From NCBI GenBank assembly GCA_010015675.1, contig ML977014.1, positions 162,800 to 226,799 on the forward strand: a DNA stretch of 64,000 nucleotides. The letters are read 5' to 3'. The DNA comes from Byssothecium circinans (taxonomy: Eukaryota > Ascomycota > Dothideomycetes > Pleosporales > Massarinaceae). Position numbers and translations under genes: made by a program. Below, one piece after another: positions 48,096-59,222 of this stretch; the first letter of the stretch is position 1, and each line of letters starts with the position of its first letter. A model generated the notes under the pieces. It searched no databases, was not told the DNA's origin, and saw nothing but the letters and a program-made list of their open reading frames with translations.

Positions 48096-49612
48096 ATGAG
48101 TAGCGCAGCTGCAAATGGCACTGCATGCGCAAGCAGCATGTCTGCCATTGAGTCGCTTGCCAGTAGTTCTGTGTCTCCGTTTCTATGCCTTCCTCGCGAG
48201 CTACGAGATCAAGTGCGTGCCTCTTCATGTCTCGTTTCCGACCACCATTCATTACAAACAGTGGGGAAGCCACGCCAGGCTTTTTGAAACATGGAGACGA
48301 ATGCAGCACGAGCTGACAGCACCTTCTCCAGATCTACAACTACACCTTCGCCCTACCAGACTCTCGAAGCGACCGCGCCCTCCGCATCGAGCGCCGTCAT
48401 CTTAGACACCTTCAACCGTCGGCAGCCTCCATCCTCCTCTTTCTCCACCACGAATACCTCGTTCTCAGCCGTCAGATATGCCGTGAAGCGCTCGAGGTGC
48501 TGTTCAAACACCACACCTTGTTTCTGAGCTGCGGACCCTATGTGCTCAAGAACATACTTTCACGCATCGAGGAAACCAGGGTCGAAGACGGTGGGTATGG
48601 GAAAGAGTGGTTGGGATGGATCAAGAAGATGGAGTTTGACTGGGTGACTTTTCCCAATCTGCGCATATACCCGCCTGAGAGGAGTGACGGGAGGGATGAA
48701 TGGTGGTGGGAGCGCGATGGTCAGGAGATCGATGTCGATTATATCCGCGGCGCGCAGTATAGTTCACATTACGATGAGCATGACTACGAAGGGGGCTGTG
48801 GATACTACGACGACAACTTCTACGGCGCTGAGGATGCAGCTCTCTATCCGGTCTGGGATCCTGCATCTCAATCCTCCCCTTCATCTGATGCCAACGAAGA
48901 CCCCTTCGGCCTCTCATCGCACTATCCCTTCACCGACCCCTCTTCCACCCATTCTCAAGACCTGGAATACGACCCGGACGAACACCTATCCAGCGCAAAC
49001 GACCCGGACTCCAAACTCTCCCTCCTCATCAGCATGGAAGTCACACCTCTCTTCACCTACCTCCGCACCCCGACTTTTTCCTCTCTTTCCAGCCTCACGC
49101 TTCCCATGTACTTCATCTCCAAACCCTCGTTTCACCACCGCAATTCCGCCGCGAGACCTGACGCTACCCTCCCGCTCAAGCTACGGTATTGGGTTCAAGT
49201 CTGCGTTCACGCCTTGCTTATGCTGTACAACTCTTCTCCTTCTGATCCTTCAGCTCCTTCGTCTTCGTCTTCTTCGACCAACGCGTTACCATCGTTGAGA
49301 GAAGTAAAAATCAAATACATGCCCTGGGATATATGGGCCTCCATGGACCCCATGGATAATCTGCACCGCATGGTAGACCGAGGCATCTGGTTCACATCCG
49401 ACGATGCAGAACCCGACGTCAACGGCAACGACGTGCGGGCCGGTGAAGGCGAAGCTTTCCGTGCCGTATGGAACGTGCTGAGGGAGAAACATGGATTGTG
49501 CGAGGGCGATGATCGCATGGGATTACGGGCGAAGTTGAGGTTCGTCAAGTGGGAGGGTGATTTGGATAAGTGGCGTGTGGGCGATGAGTTGGAGGTTGTC
49601 TTCACTCGCTAG
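48096..49612 (+). CDS. F-box-like/LPRELRDQ-motif protein, unknown function
   Basis: Two exons, 48096-48212 and 48332-49612, give 465 residues. Just before the 119-base intron the protein reads FLCLPRELRDQ and continues IYNYTF, a motif shared by a large group of uncharacterised fungal proteins with an F-box-like N-terminus. A segment SRQICREALEVLFKHHTLFL follows, typical of the same group. The middle (about 160-240) is acidic and Tyr/Asp-rich, low in complexity. The C-terminal third (LREVKIKYMPWDIW; LRFVKWEGDLDKW) looks folded. No enzyme motif is seen. Similar proteins occur in large, fast-changing families in ascomycetes; the role is unknown. Confidence 0.78.
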
Positions 49613-50046
49613 GGGCCGTGTGTACTGTACTGTGTGGAACCTGCCCGTTGTATGTGGATATGTATAGATACTTGCTCACCACCACGGTTGTCCAATACAT
49701 CTTCGCTCGAGATTCAAACGCTTGTCTGTCATCTTCGTACCAAGTCAGATCGGTATCGAACTCACTTCAGCGGAACATAGGCAGCGTTAACGTAAAAAGG
49801 GGACATGAAAAGTAGTCATTACGAGTAAGGATGTGAAATCGGTCTACAGAGGAGAAATGCGATTGAATCCGAAGCCCAAAAGCTAAGGACCAAAGAGCAA
49901 CCGAGTGGAAGGGATGTCGCTAGCTAAGTCTTGATCCCGCACTCCAGACGCCCCCATGGTATCATACGGCCATCCACCCCTCCACCATCATGCCGCTCAT
50001 GTATAGTCTCGTCGTACCTCGCCTACGATCCCCTGCCCAACACCAT
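49613..50046. other. Intergenic region between convergent genes
   Basis: About 430 bases with the 3' flanks of the F-box-like gene and ErdS. Nothing else recognised. Confidence 0.5.
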
Positions 50047-53000
50047 CTAATCGTCATCCTCGAAGAAATTGAGAATGGCCTTGATAGCCAACGGGCCCAG
50101 CCCATGCGGCGGATAACAAATATAACTCGGATCATCCGTAGCACCCAACTTCTCCCTGAACTCGGTCTTGTTTGTGAGTTTCAACTCGGTTGCAATGGCA
50201 TGGTATGCGCGACTCAGCACCTTGACACGTGTGCCCTTGACGTTATGTCCAGGCGTGAACTTGGAAGACGCTCCGCCGCCAAAGGTAACGGTCGTAGCGC
50301 CGGCTTGGGCGACAACTTTGAGAGCGTGTGTAACAATGTACTCAATGGACCCGGATGGTGCGTTGGGGAAATCGAGGGAGTACTTGACTTGCCAGCCGTG
50401 GTCAGGAGAGAGCTGCGCCATGGCGACAAAGGCGACGACGGTGCCATCAAGGATTTGAGCAACGTGGTATTGGCGGTGCTCTTCGTCTTGCCAAGGGTGA
50501 ATGTTGGTTAAGTGGACCTGGCGACCTTTCCTGTTCTTGAGCCAGTCTTCGATGCGGGCATCGACCTTCTGCTTCATCTCGTCCGGTGGCGGTGACCCGA
50601 GAGCGTAGTCGGTGATCTTGACACCCTCTTTCTCTGCATGGCGGATCTTGCGCTGGACATCAGAGTCCTGCAAAGCAGGATTGTGAGCGGGATCAACACG
50701 CTGCTCGGCAACGACGGAGAAGGTGCGCCAGTTGAACTTGGTGGCGAGGACTTCTTCAGCTTCCTGACCAACTAGGAGCCAGAGCGGCTTCAGATTACGT
50801 TCCTTCTTGATGAACTTGAGGTAGCCCGTCATCGTCTTTAGGTACTGACTCGGGTGGCAGAGAGGGTTGCCAACAGTAATGGCAAAGCCGTCCTGCGGCA
50901 CAAATCCGACGGCAGCACCAGTGAACTCGTCTCGCCATATCTCTGTACGGGGCTCCAACCACGAAGTGTTTGTAGCATCTCCATAGTTGGCAATGAGCTT
51001 GGTGATCGGCTGGAAGTCGATACCAGCTGCCGCGCGATCTTGACCTTCCCACGGCGGGTGCATGGTGCTGGCTTCTGGGTGGCGCAGTTGTTTGATGAGT
51101 GCCTTCTCGGGCAGACTCTTTGGATCCCGCGGGAACAACGAAGCGTGACGAATGTTCCCGAGGTTGAGTAGAAGCATCAGAATACGCTCTAATCCGATAC
51201 CACCGCCGCCGTGAGGAGGAGCCCCCCACTGGAAACCTTGAATGTACTCCTCCATGGTCATAGGGTCCATCTTCAGGCGGGCCATGTTATCCAAGAGCAT
51301 TTTGGCGTCATGAATACGCTGTCCACCGCTCAGGATTTCTTGCCCGCGAAGGAAAATATCGAACGAGTTGGTGACATTCTTGTTATTCGGATCAGGCATG
51401 GCATAAAACGGACGGGCGTTCACCGGGAATTTGTCGAGGACGTAGTAATCTGTACCAAGCTTCTGCTTGATGACGCGACCAAGCTGTACTTCATCTTTGG
51501 TACCCATGTCCTCATTCTCGTCGAGTGGATTCCCGTCTTCATCCCTCCAGCCGGACTCGTTCAGCATGCGGATGCCCTCGGCAAAGGGAATGATGGGCGT
51601 CTCGTCCAACCATACTAGATCCTCATGAGGGAACTGACGTTTGACGACTTCAATCTCCGTGCGGTAGTTCTGATAGATACCCTTGAAAATGGCCTTGAAA
51701 GTGCGGTCTAACGTTCGCAATACCTCGTGATAGTGCTCGTCGATGGCCATCTCGAGATCTAGACCAGTGTATTCTGTCAAATGTCGGTACGTATTGCTGT
51801 TTTCCGCTCGGAAGACTGCTCCGATCTCATAAACCTTGCCAAAGTCGGCTGAGATAGACATCTGCTTGGCCAACTGAGGAGACTGTGCTAAGAAAGCGCC
51901 ACGGCCAAAGTATTCGACCTTGAAAACGCTGGCACCGGACTCAGTTGCGCCACCTTGCAGCTTTGGAGTGTGGATCTCAATGAAGCCTTCACTGTCTAGG
52001 TGGGATCGGAAAAAGTGGCAAATACCGGACTGTATGCGGAAGATGCCGTGTGATGTAGTCGTTCGCAAATCGATAACGCGGTTGCTCAGACGTGTTCGAT
52101 CTGCAATCTTGACTCGAGTATGACCCTCTTTACCATCGGCTCGGGCTAGATCTTCGTCGACGTCCTTTTGCGACACTTCGGCTTCATATACGTTGAAAGG
52201 GAGGTGCTCAGTGACAGAGGACTCTACATGGAGACTGTGCACGGCAACTTCGACATCGTGGATTGAGGCGCCAGTGACTTCACCCTGCTTGGACTTGGGT
52301 TCTTGGAGGATACCCTTGACGAGAACCACGGTCTCAGCTTCCAGATGCTCCACCCAGTAGAGCATATACTTGGTGATGTCTCCATGCTCGACGAGAATTC
52401 CTTGAATGGTAGCGAGCTTTTGTCGGAAGAGCACAAAGACAAACTTGGCGCTCATGTTGCGCAGATGGTGTATCCTAGCGCGGAAGACGACCTCCTTGCC
52501 CACGTCTGCTGCCGTGAAGTCCATTATGTTCATTCGTGGCTCATGCTTCCACTCGCTGGCATAGCTGTTTGGGGGAAGGACGCCATATTTGGCCTTTTGT
52601 TCTGGCGTCAATTCCTTGTCTGCCTGCTCCTCCATCTCTTTCCTTCGCTTCTCAATTTCCTTTCCCTTTTCAAAATTCTCCTTCTTACGTTCTTCTTGTG
52701 CCGCCTGCTTCTCGTGCTTGCGGAGCTGGTTGCGAGACATGGGCTCGCCGTCGCGGTTGAGAGGGAGGTCATCGCTCGAGTCGTCGCCGACACCAATATG
52801 CAGTTTCTCCTTGACAGCGCGGATGGGGCTATGGGTAGCATTTGAGGTTGAGCCGCTGCGGATATGGTGATGGCCTATGCTAGTTCTTGAGCTGAACGTC
52901 TGGCTATGGTTGGGGCTCTCGGTACGGCGGTGGAAGATGCCGCTAGTACGGGCCGAGTCATTCTTTCGATCTAGGCTGGCCCTGCTATCGGCCGGCGAGA

Positions 53001-53193
53001 GTGGATCTATCGATTTCTTGTCGACAGACGGGTTGCTGGTCCTGAACTCGCCGCTCGAGCGGCCAAAGACGCCTGAGCTTCTAGGCGACGCTGTGCCATT
53101 GGGCTTGGGGGACGTAATACCGCTCTCGTCGTCTGAAGCGGTGGTACTGCTGGTGCCCGTTCTGAGCTTACCCAGTACTTTCTTGAGAGACAT
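50047..53193 (-). CDS. erdS: ErdS: ergosteryl-3-beta-O-L-aspartate synthase (AspRS fused to aminoacyl-tRNA transferase domain)
   Basis: Single-exon gene of 1048 residues. The middle is a complete class II aspartyl-tRNA synthetase: OB-fold anticodon-binding domain (about 220-330), motif 2 FRAENSNTYRHLTEYTG (about 462-480) and motif 3 GGGGIGLERILMLL (about 660-675). A second domain of DUF2156/aminoacyl-tRNA transferase type follows at about 720-1040 (FTGAAVGFVPQDGFAITVG; YSLDFPNAPSGSIEYIVTHA; KGTRVKVLSRAYHAIATELK). In Aspergillus this fusion charges tRNA with Asp and transfers it to ergosterol, making ergosteryl-aspartate. The first 140 or so residues are Ser/Arg-rich and disordered, longer than in a plain AspRS. 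The ordinary cytosolic AspRS should be encoded elsewhere; no hydrolase partner is nearby. ATG 53193 is the first in-frame ATG. Confidence 0.95.
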   Translation of the reverse strand: MSLKKVLGKLRTGTSSTTASDDESGITSPKPNGTASPRSSGVFGRSSGEFRTSNPSVDKKSIDPLSPADSRASLDRKNDSARTSGIFHRRTESPNHSQTFSSRTSIGHHHIRSGSTSNATHSPIRAVKEKLHIGVGDDSSDDLPLNRDGEPMSRNQLRKHEKQAAQEERKKENFEKGKEIEKRRKEMEEQADKELTPEQKAKYGVLPPNSYASEWKHEPRMNIMDFTAADVGKEVVFRARIHHLRNMSAKFVFVLFRQKLATIQGILVEHGDITKYMLYWVEHLEAETVVLVKGILQEPKSKQGEVTGASIHDVEVAVHSLHVESSVTEHLPFNVYEAEVSQKDVDEDLARADGKEGHTRVKIADRTRLSNRVIDLRTTTSHGIFRIQSGICHFFRSHLDSEGFIEIHTPKLQGGATESGASVFKVEYFGRGAFLAQSPQLAKQMSISADFGKVYEIGAVFRAENSNTYRHLTEYTGLDLEMAIDEHYHEVLRTLDRTFKAIFKGIYQNYRTEIEVVKRQFPHEDLVWLDETPIIPFAEGIRMLNESGWRDEDGNPLDENEDMGTKDEVQLGRVIKQKLGTDYYVLDKFPVNARPFYAMPDPNNKNVTNSFDIFLRGQEILSGGQRIHDAKMLLDNMARLKMDPMTMEEYIQGFQWGAPPHGGGGIGLERILMLLLNLGNIRHASLFPRDPKSLPEKALIKQLRHPEASTMHPPWEGQDRAAAGIDFQPITKLIANYGDATNTSWLEPRTEIWRDEFTGAAVGFVPQDGFAITVGNPLCHPSQYLKTMTGYLKFIKKERNLKPLWLLVGQEAEEVLATKFNWRTFSVVAEQRVDPAHNPALQDSDVQRKIRHAEKEGVKITDYALGSPPPDEMKQKVDARIEDWLKNRKGRQVHLTNIHPWQDEEHRQYHVAQILDGTVVAFVAMAQLSPDHGWQVKYSLDFPNAPSGSIEYIVTHALKVVAQAGATTVTFGGGASSKFTPGHNVKGTRVKVLSRAYHAIATELKLTNKTEFREKLGATDDPSYICYPPHGLGPLAIKAILNFFEDDD

Positions 53194-54679
53194 GTCGGAG
53201 ATGCTGTGACGTGCCCACTGGTTTCGGTGCAAAGAAGGTTGCGAGGTAGGGCAACCTCTGCGACGTATTCAGATGTCAGGTCTGACAGTCACCGATGGCG
53301 GTTTCCTGCGTCTGTTAGCAGACACGTACGCACAATTGAATGCGGAATACGTACTTGGTCGTAGAAAGTAACTGGCCGGCTTCCACCGTGGGGGAGTGGC
53401 TGTTACCGAAAACGGACAGTAGCAGAGCACAGGGATGGCGGGGAAGACAGTTCGGAGTGTATGGGATTCCTGAGCCAGATGGGAGTTTGCACTTCAAGTA
53501 GTATGGGAATGCTAGCTGGCGGTAGACTAGCAATAGGCAGCCGGGCTAGAACTTGCGGACGTATGAGCCGCTTGCTTTCCAAGGTTGTTCGCCCTGTTCG
53601 CTGTAGTTATGGCGGCAATGACGAAATGGGCAGAAATTTGGGGGTGGAACCGAACGCGGTGAGGAGCGGAATGCGTCTAGCGTGAGTGGCGGTGGCTACG
53701 TCAGCGGGACGTCAACCGAAAACAACGAGATATCTCTATCGTGATACCGCGTCCACTTAAGCAATAATGACAACCATTTGTCTTGGGCGGAGGAAGAGGC
53801 TTCGGGCTGCAGATGGCTAGCAGCGGGCAGAGGCCTTTTATTTCTCGCTGCAATGTCTGACTAGCGTGCAAGCTCCCGCCATCAACCGCGTCCAGAAGCT
53901 GTCTGTTTCCGCTGACACATCCGCGACCCTCCGCACCAGCAAAGCTTCGCTGCCATTGACTGTATTCACGCCTGTCGAACCTAGAAATATCTAGAAATCC
54001 GGTAATTTATCGTCAACCTCGGACAAATTTCAAACCATCTCTCACATCAACTACCTTGACAGTGGACATTTGCCCCTCTTGCTCTCCGCTAGTGCTATTA
54101 TCAATTTTGATACATACCGGTACCGCTACCTCAAAAATAAGCAAAAGCACCGCGAAGCTTTTCCAAGCCTGTCGCTTTCTGAGCTAGCCAGCCAACTGTC
54201 CACTCCCATCGATGATTGTCTCCCAGCTCCTGCACATGGATACACGCCATCACGCTATGGGATAGCTCGCCTGTATGACTGATGGCTATGCATTCGCACG
54301 AGCAGTGCTGAACCCCACCTCGGTTAGAAGCTTAGAAATTACCCGTTGACCTACCTCTCTGCTGACTTTCACATGATCCACCATCACCATGCTTCGGTCG
54401 TTGACAGCAGAATCAGCAGGCTTTTGAATTTTGAACCTGGCCGTATATGAAATCAGTCCAACGCGTTAAGACCATGCAGAAGCCTGTAAAGATGAGACAA
54501 TACCCTTCAAGGGTGTTTGTGTGGTCGTCTGCAAGTCTAGCAACCGGGTGTAAGATAAAGTATTGTCCTCGGACGAATTGGACTGGGGATAGCCATTTGC
54601 TCATCCTTCCGTCACTTCCTTATCGCGCCAGGATTTCTTCAATTTGCCTCACTTCACACTACTCTGTTTCCCCACGTGT
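53194..54679. other. 1.5-kb intergenic region upstream of ErdS
   Basis: Promoter of ErdS and the 3' flank of the questin oxidase-like gene. Short frames at 54070-54785 are without motif. No RNA gene recognised. Confidence 0.5.
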
Positions 54680-56152
54680 TCATGAGTACTCCGGGTACAC
54701 AAAGTCTCCCTCGTCCACGTCATTCGCACCAAAGCCTCCCCATCCCTCGAATTCATCCGCAAACTTGACCGCTGCTTTGAGATAGAATTGCGTCTCGTCG
54801 TTCCATGTTTCCGCGGCCACCTTCATCGATCGAAGAGCTGTTGCTGGTTAGTTACCGACAAATGTTTATGGCCAGCGCACACATACCTTTTACGAAATGA
54901 GCGTCCAGAGAGTGGGATGAGCTGAGCGCTCTGTGCTCAACAAACTTCCAATCCCTGTTCTTGAGGTCGTATCCGTCAATCCTAGTGAGATCAAGCTCTG
55001 GGCGCACTTGCGCGATGTAAACTGCGAGCGTGAACAACCACCATTGCCGAACCAGACTGAGGTGGAATTTGGACGGTATGAGGGGAAGAAGTATCCGGAC
55101 GGCGTGCGACGAAGTCAAGAGATGAACGAGGAAGAAATCAAACTCGGACTCTTTTGGTGGCTCTGTGCCCATAAGAATTGCGACAGCTGTTCGTTGCGAC
55201 TCCTCGAACTGCTCATTGGGATTGGGCAGCTCCCACGCGTTCCAGTACTCCAGAAATGCTTCTTCGCGTTCCGCAAATACCTTCGATATGTCTCCGCTTC
55301 GATGATCGTAGAGTCCGTCGAACCTCTTGTCCTCCTTCACCTTGTGTAGTATGTCGAGCAGTGATGTCGACATGTACGGACTGGGTTTCGTGTACGACGG
55401 GTCGTCGACGTACTTGTGGAGGGAGCTGGAGAAACATGTGCCGAGTGCTAGAGCCTCGATGGCGACAGTCTTGGAATTCAATTCGTAGGCATAGCCGAGA
55501 TGGATCAGCGGATGCGCAACTGTAGACACATGAGCTATGAAAAAAGACCGAGACCCTTCAACTTACGCCCTGAGACTAGCCCATTGATCAACGGCTCCTT
55601 ACCCTTGAACATGTACTCCTCAAGCAAAAGCTTCCAATCATACTTCTTCAGGGCCAATTGGTCCTCAAAGAAATCAACGAAAGCTCGCTGATACCTGTGC
55701 CTCATTAGCCCATCATCAATACAGGAATGAATCACATACTCTCTCCTCCCCAAGAAATCTCTCCAGTCATCCTGACTGATTTCCCCAGGAGAGTCCCTCC
55801 ACGGCTCCAACGTCTCGGACTCTCTCTCATAGATATCATTCAAATGCTCCGATGTCCCTCCCAGAATATACGCTGAGCCCAGAATCTAGTCGCAAGCTTA
55901 GCAGCTGCAGTGACTTTCAGAACGCAACAAAAAGCTGCCTACGTGTGGTGCATGATTGTGGAACCGGAGGTTGTGGTATATAATGGAGTGGTTTGCGTGG
56001 TTCGCCTGGAGGAGGTGCTTCAGCGTTCGCGGCCGCTTGTCGGCTGCTGTTTCGACATCGTGGATCTCGACGGATGGGAGAGAGATTGATGGATAGCTCT
56101 TATCGTCCGAGCTTAAGAAGAAAGGTAGTTTGAAGGATGGGAGACTGAACAT
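54680..56152 (-). CDS. Questin oxidase-like protein (AflY family)
   Basis: Predicted member of the questin oxidase/AflY family, thought to catalyse Baeyer-Villiger-like ring opening of anthraquinones without a classic flavin fold. Four exons: 56152-55943, 55885-55567, 55519-54887 and 54837-54680 (introns 47-57 bases), 439 residues. Landmarks are the His-rich motif YHNLRFHNHAPH directly before intron 1 (it continues ILGSAYILGGTSEHL), HLGYAYEL after intron 2, and the conserved DDPSYT and DGLYDHRS segments. No signal peptide or membrane segment. Family members occur both in polyketide clusters and alone; here there is no polyketide synthase nearby, so the substrate is unknown. Confidence 0.85.
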
Positions 56153-56559
56153 CTTGAGATTGATTGTTGAGGTGGCAGAGATTCAATGCGGGGAAGCTTC
56201 AAGCAATGAAGCTCTCGAGGTCCATGGCCTGTGCTTACCTAATCGGGGTGACGTGATGCTCGGAAGCTAACCCGCACAGCGAGGGTCCCCGCTAATGTTG
56301 TGAAAATACTTCGTAAGATGTACAGATATCACTAATTTTTAACAGCGTTCTTCCTACCTCTTCCGCTCCAAGGAAATACTGAGGATAAACCGGTAAATTG
56401 AAATGGACCAAAACTTGAGTTTGATAGCGCTCGAGAAGACATTTGAGACTACATAGGCTATTTAAGTAGTGGAGCTCTACCGCAATACACCGCTACCATG
56501 GTTTAACATTCTCAAGCCAACAACGGGTTCCAGTACGCATTGCTCCGAAGGTATATCGC
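56153..56559. other. Intergenic region
   Basis: About 400 bases between the questin oxidase-like start and the tubulin stop. Promoter and 3' flank only. Confidence 0.5.
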
Positions 56560-58335
56560 CTAGTACTCGGCCTCCTCAACGTCCTCCTCAAGCGAGTCAC
56601 TGGCAACCTCCTCATAGTCCTTCTCCAAGGCCGCGAGATCCTCACGGGCTTCGGAGAACTCTCCTTCCTCCATTCCCTCACCGACGTACCAGTGAACAAA
56701 CGCACGCTTGGAGTACATGAGATCGAACTTGTGGTCGAGACGGGACCAGGCTTCGGCAATGGCAGTGGTGTTGCTAAGCATGGACACGCTGCGGTCGACG
56801 GAGGCGAGTTCGCTACCAGGGGGACTGATGGGCCTGCAAGGTGTTAGTGAAGTCGCAAGTCATGAAATGGATGAATCTTACTTGGTGTAGTTGATGCCGA
56901 GCTTGAAACCGGTCGGGCACCATTCAACAAGGTTGAAGGAGGACTTGGCCTTGAGAGCTCCAGCTGCGGCATTGCAGTCGCGGGGAACGATGTCACCTCG
57001 GTAGAGAAGGGCGACGGCCATGTACTTTCCGTTGCGAGGATCACAGACTACCATCTGGTTGTTGGGCTCGAAGCCTGGAGTCATTAGCATCTGCAAGACT
57101 GTTTAACTGAGATCCACGATGAAACGTACACTGGAAGGTAATTTCAGACACCTTGAAGCTCTCGTGAGAGCTCTTCTTGGCAGAGATGACAGGTGCGTAG
57201 CTAATGAGCGGGTAGTGGATACGAGGGTATGGGACCAAGTTAGTCTGGAACTCGTTCAAGTCGACATTGAGAGCACCATCAAATCGCAGACTGGACGTGA
57301 TGGAGCTGACAACCTGAGCAATTAGGCGGTTGAGGTGCTCATAGTCAGGACGGGGAATGTCGAGGTTGCGGCGGCAAATATCGTAGACGGCCTCGTTGTC
57401 GACAAGGAACGTGCAGTCGGAGTGCTCAATCGTGCTGTGGGTCGAGAGGACGGCGTTGTAAGGCTCGACAACAGAGGTGGAAACACGAGGAGCGGGATAC
57501 ACAGCAAACTCGAGTTTGCACTTCTTGCCATAGTCGGTGGCAAGACGCTCAAGGAGCAGCGCACCGAATCCAGAACCGGTTCCACCACCGAACGAGTGGA
57601 AGATGAGGAAACCTTGGAGTGAAGAGCAGTTGTCTGCATTCGTTAGCCGACAATTTCTCTATACCATAACATTGCCATATTTCGTACCAGCGACGCGTCG
57701 GATACGCTCAATGACGCTGTCTACCATCTCCTTGCCAATGGTATAGTGACCACGGGCATAGTTGTTGGCAGCATCTTCCTTGCCACTTATCAAGAGCTCG
57801 GGATGGAAGAGCTGCCGGTACGGGCCGGTTCGAATCTCATCGATGGGAGACGGGTCCAAGTCGACGAAGATGGAACGTGGCACGTACTTCCCGCCGCTGG
57901 TCTCGGTGAAGAAGGTCTCGTTGGAGCCGCCCTCGGACAGATCCACCGCGTCGGGGTCGGGACGTCCGTCGGCCTTCAAGCCATGCTCGAGCAAGTACAG
58001 CTCCCAGGCACTATTACCCAGCTGGGTACCGGCCTGGCCGATGTGGAGGTGGCAGATCTGTAATTGAGATGGCGGTTAGCAAATGTTCAAAACTAGGCGC
58101 CAGTCAAATAGTCGCAGAAATCGCCTCGGCCACATCCTCGAAGCGACAGTATCGCGTAAATTGCCAACGCAATGATTAAAGTACATCTTGTCCTATATCA
58201 TCTATCATTTCACAGAGGTCCGTTGGTCGGAGTAGGTCGTGAAAGACGCGGACGCCCGTTCAAGGGGCTCTCCCCCGCGGGATCCCCCTCGGTGCTCAAT
58301 TTGTGCTCTCGCAGTGTACGTACCTCTCCTCGCAT
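56560..58335 (-). CDS. Alpha-tubulin
   Basis: Microtubule alpha subunit, 450 residues, the exact usual length. Five exons: 58335-58324, 58057-57688, 57633-57130, 57074-56882 and 56833-56560. The first exon is only four codons (MRGE), followed by a 266-base intron, longer than any other here, and the second exon opens [15 protein letters not shown]. Conserved landmarks are the GTP-binding GGGTGSG loop, the tubulin signature around it, and [20 protein letters not shown]. The C-terminal tail is acidic ([11 protein letters not shown]) and ends in Tyr, fitting tyrosinated alpha-tubulin. Early tiny exons with a long intron are common in fungal tubulin genes and often matter for expression. Confidence 0.97.
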
Positions 58336-59222
58336 GATGTTCTGCTTCAAGTCTGTCCAGACAGATCAAAAAGATTAGAGTAGCGGTGGTACCTTCAGGG
58401 AAGGGGAAGTGTTGTTGTCGTATTGCCGTTCGTGCAACGGAGCGGTGAAGCTGTGCTGTACTGTTAGTGGGGCACGGCTTGTGTTTACGGTTTGGTCTGC
58501 TTTGCCGAGACCGAATCGCGCTAGCCAGGTGTCCGGGCGCGCCAGGGGCATCGCACGTGATTGGACCCTTACCCATGCCAACATTTGAGCGATACAGAGG
58601 ACGCAAAAATCACTTTGGCTTTATGCGCTACCATCAATTTCCTTACTCTATCTCAGCACTTGAGGTTGAATACATTCGCATCCGGTCAGCCAAGGCGTAG
58701 AGCATAGAAAATATACCCATACACATAGAACAACAATTGAACACATAAGCGAAGGGTATCAGTTGATTCATGGGAAATTACTCAAACAGTCCTATCCGGT
58801 CCGCCATCCAAGCAAGCTCACGACACTCGCCAGTAATTCAAAATAAACACTGATAGCCATTTCAATAACCAACTCTTCCAAGGCAGCACTCATCCAGCCA
58901 TTCAAGAGTTGCATATCTAATGACCTCACTCAAACAGTCAACCCAAATTCATACAGGATATCGTACCCAATCTTGCCCGATGCCAGCACCCACGCGCGTG
59001 TGCATCCCTCCAACAGCACCTAACATAACAAAACAATACACATAAGGAAAAGCTTGGGGGGGATATCTCGTCAGTCGTGTTTTCGTTGGTGTCGGCCATC
59101 GCTCATAATACAAAAAACACACATTAGAGACCGTTTTCGTCGTCAACGTTCGATCGCCTGCGTTTGGGAGGCGAGGGCCCATCACGCACCATGGTGGTAT
59201 TATTCGAAAGTGGACCGACCTC
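58336..59222. other. Intergenic region upstream of alpha-tubulin
   Basis: About 890 bases: the tubulin promoter and the 3' flank of the NTF2-like gene. No gene recognised. Confidence 0.5.

Noticed and set aside
54680..56152. A secondary-metabolite cluster around the questin oxidase-like gene
   Set aside because: The neighbours are ErdS and alpha-tubulin; there is no polyketide synthase, terpene synthase or cluster regulator nearby.
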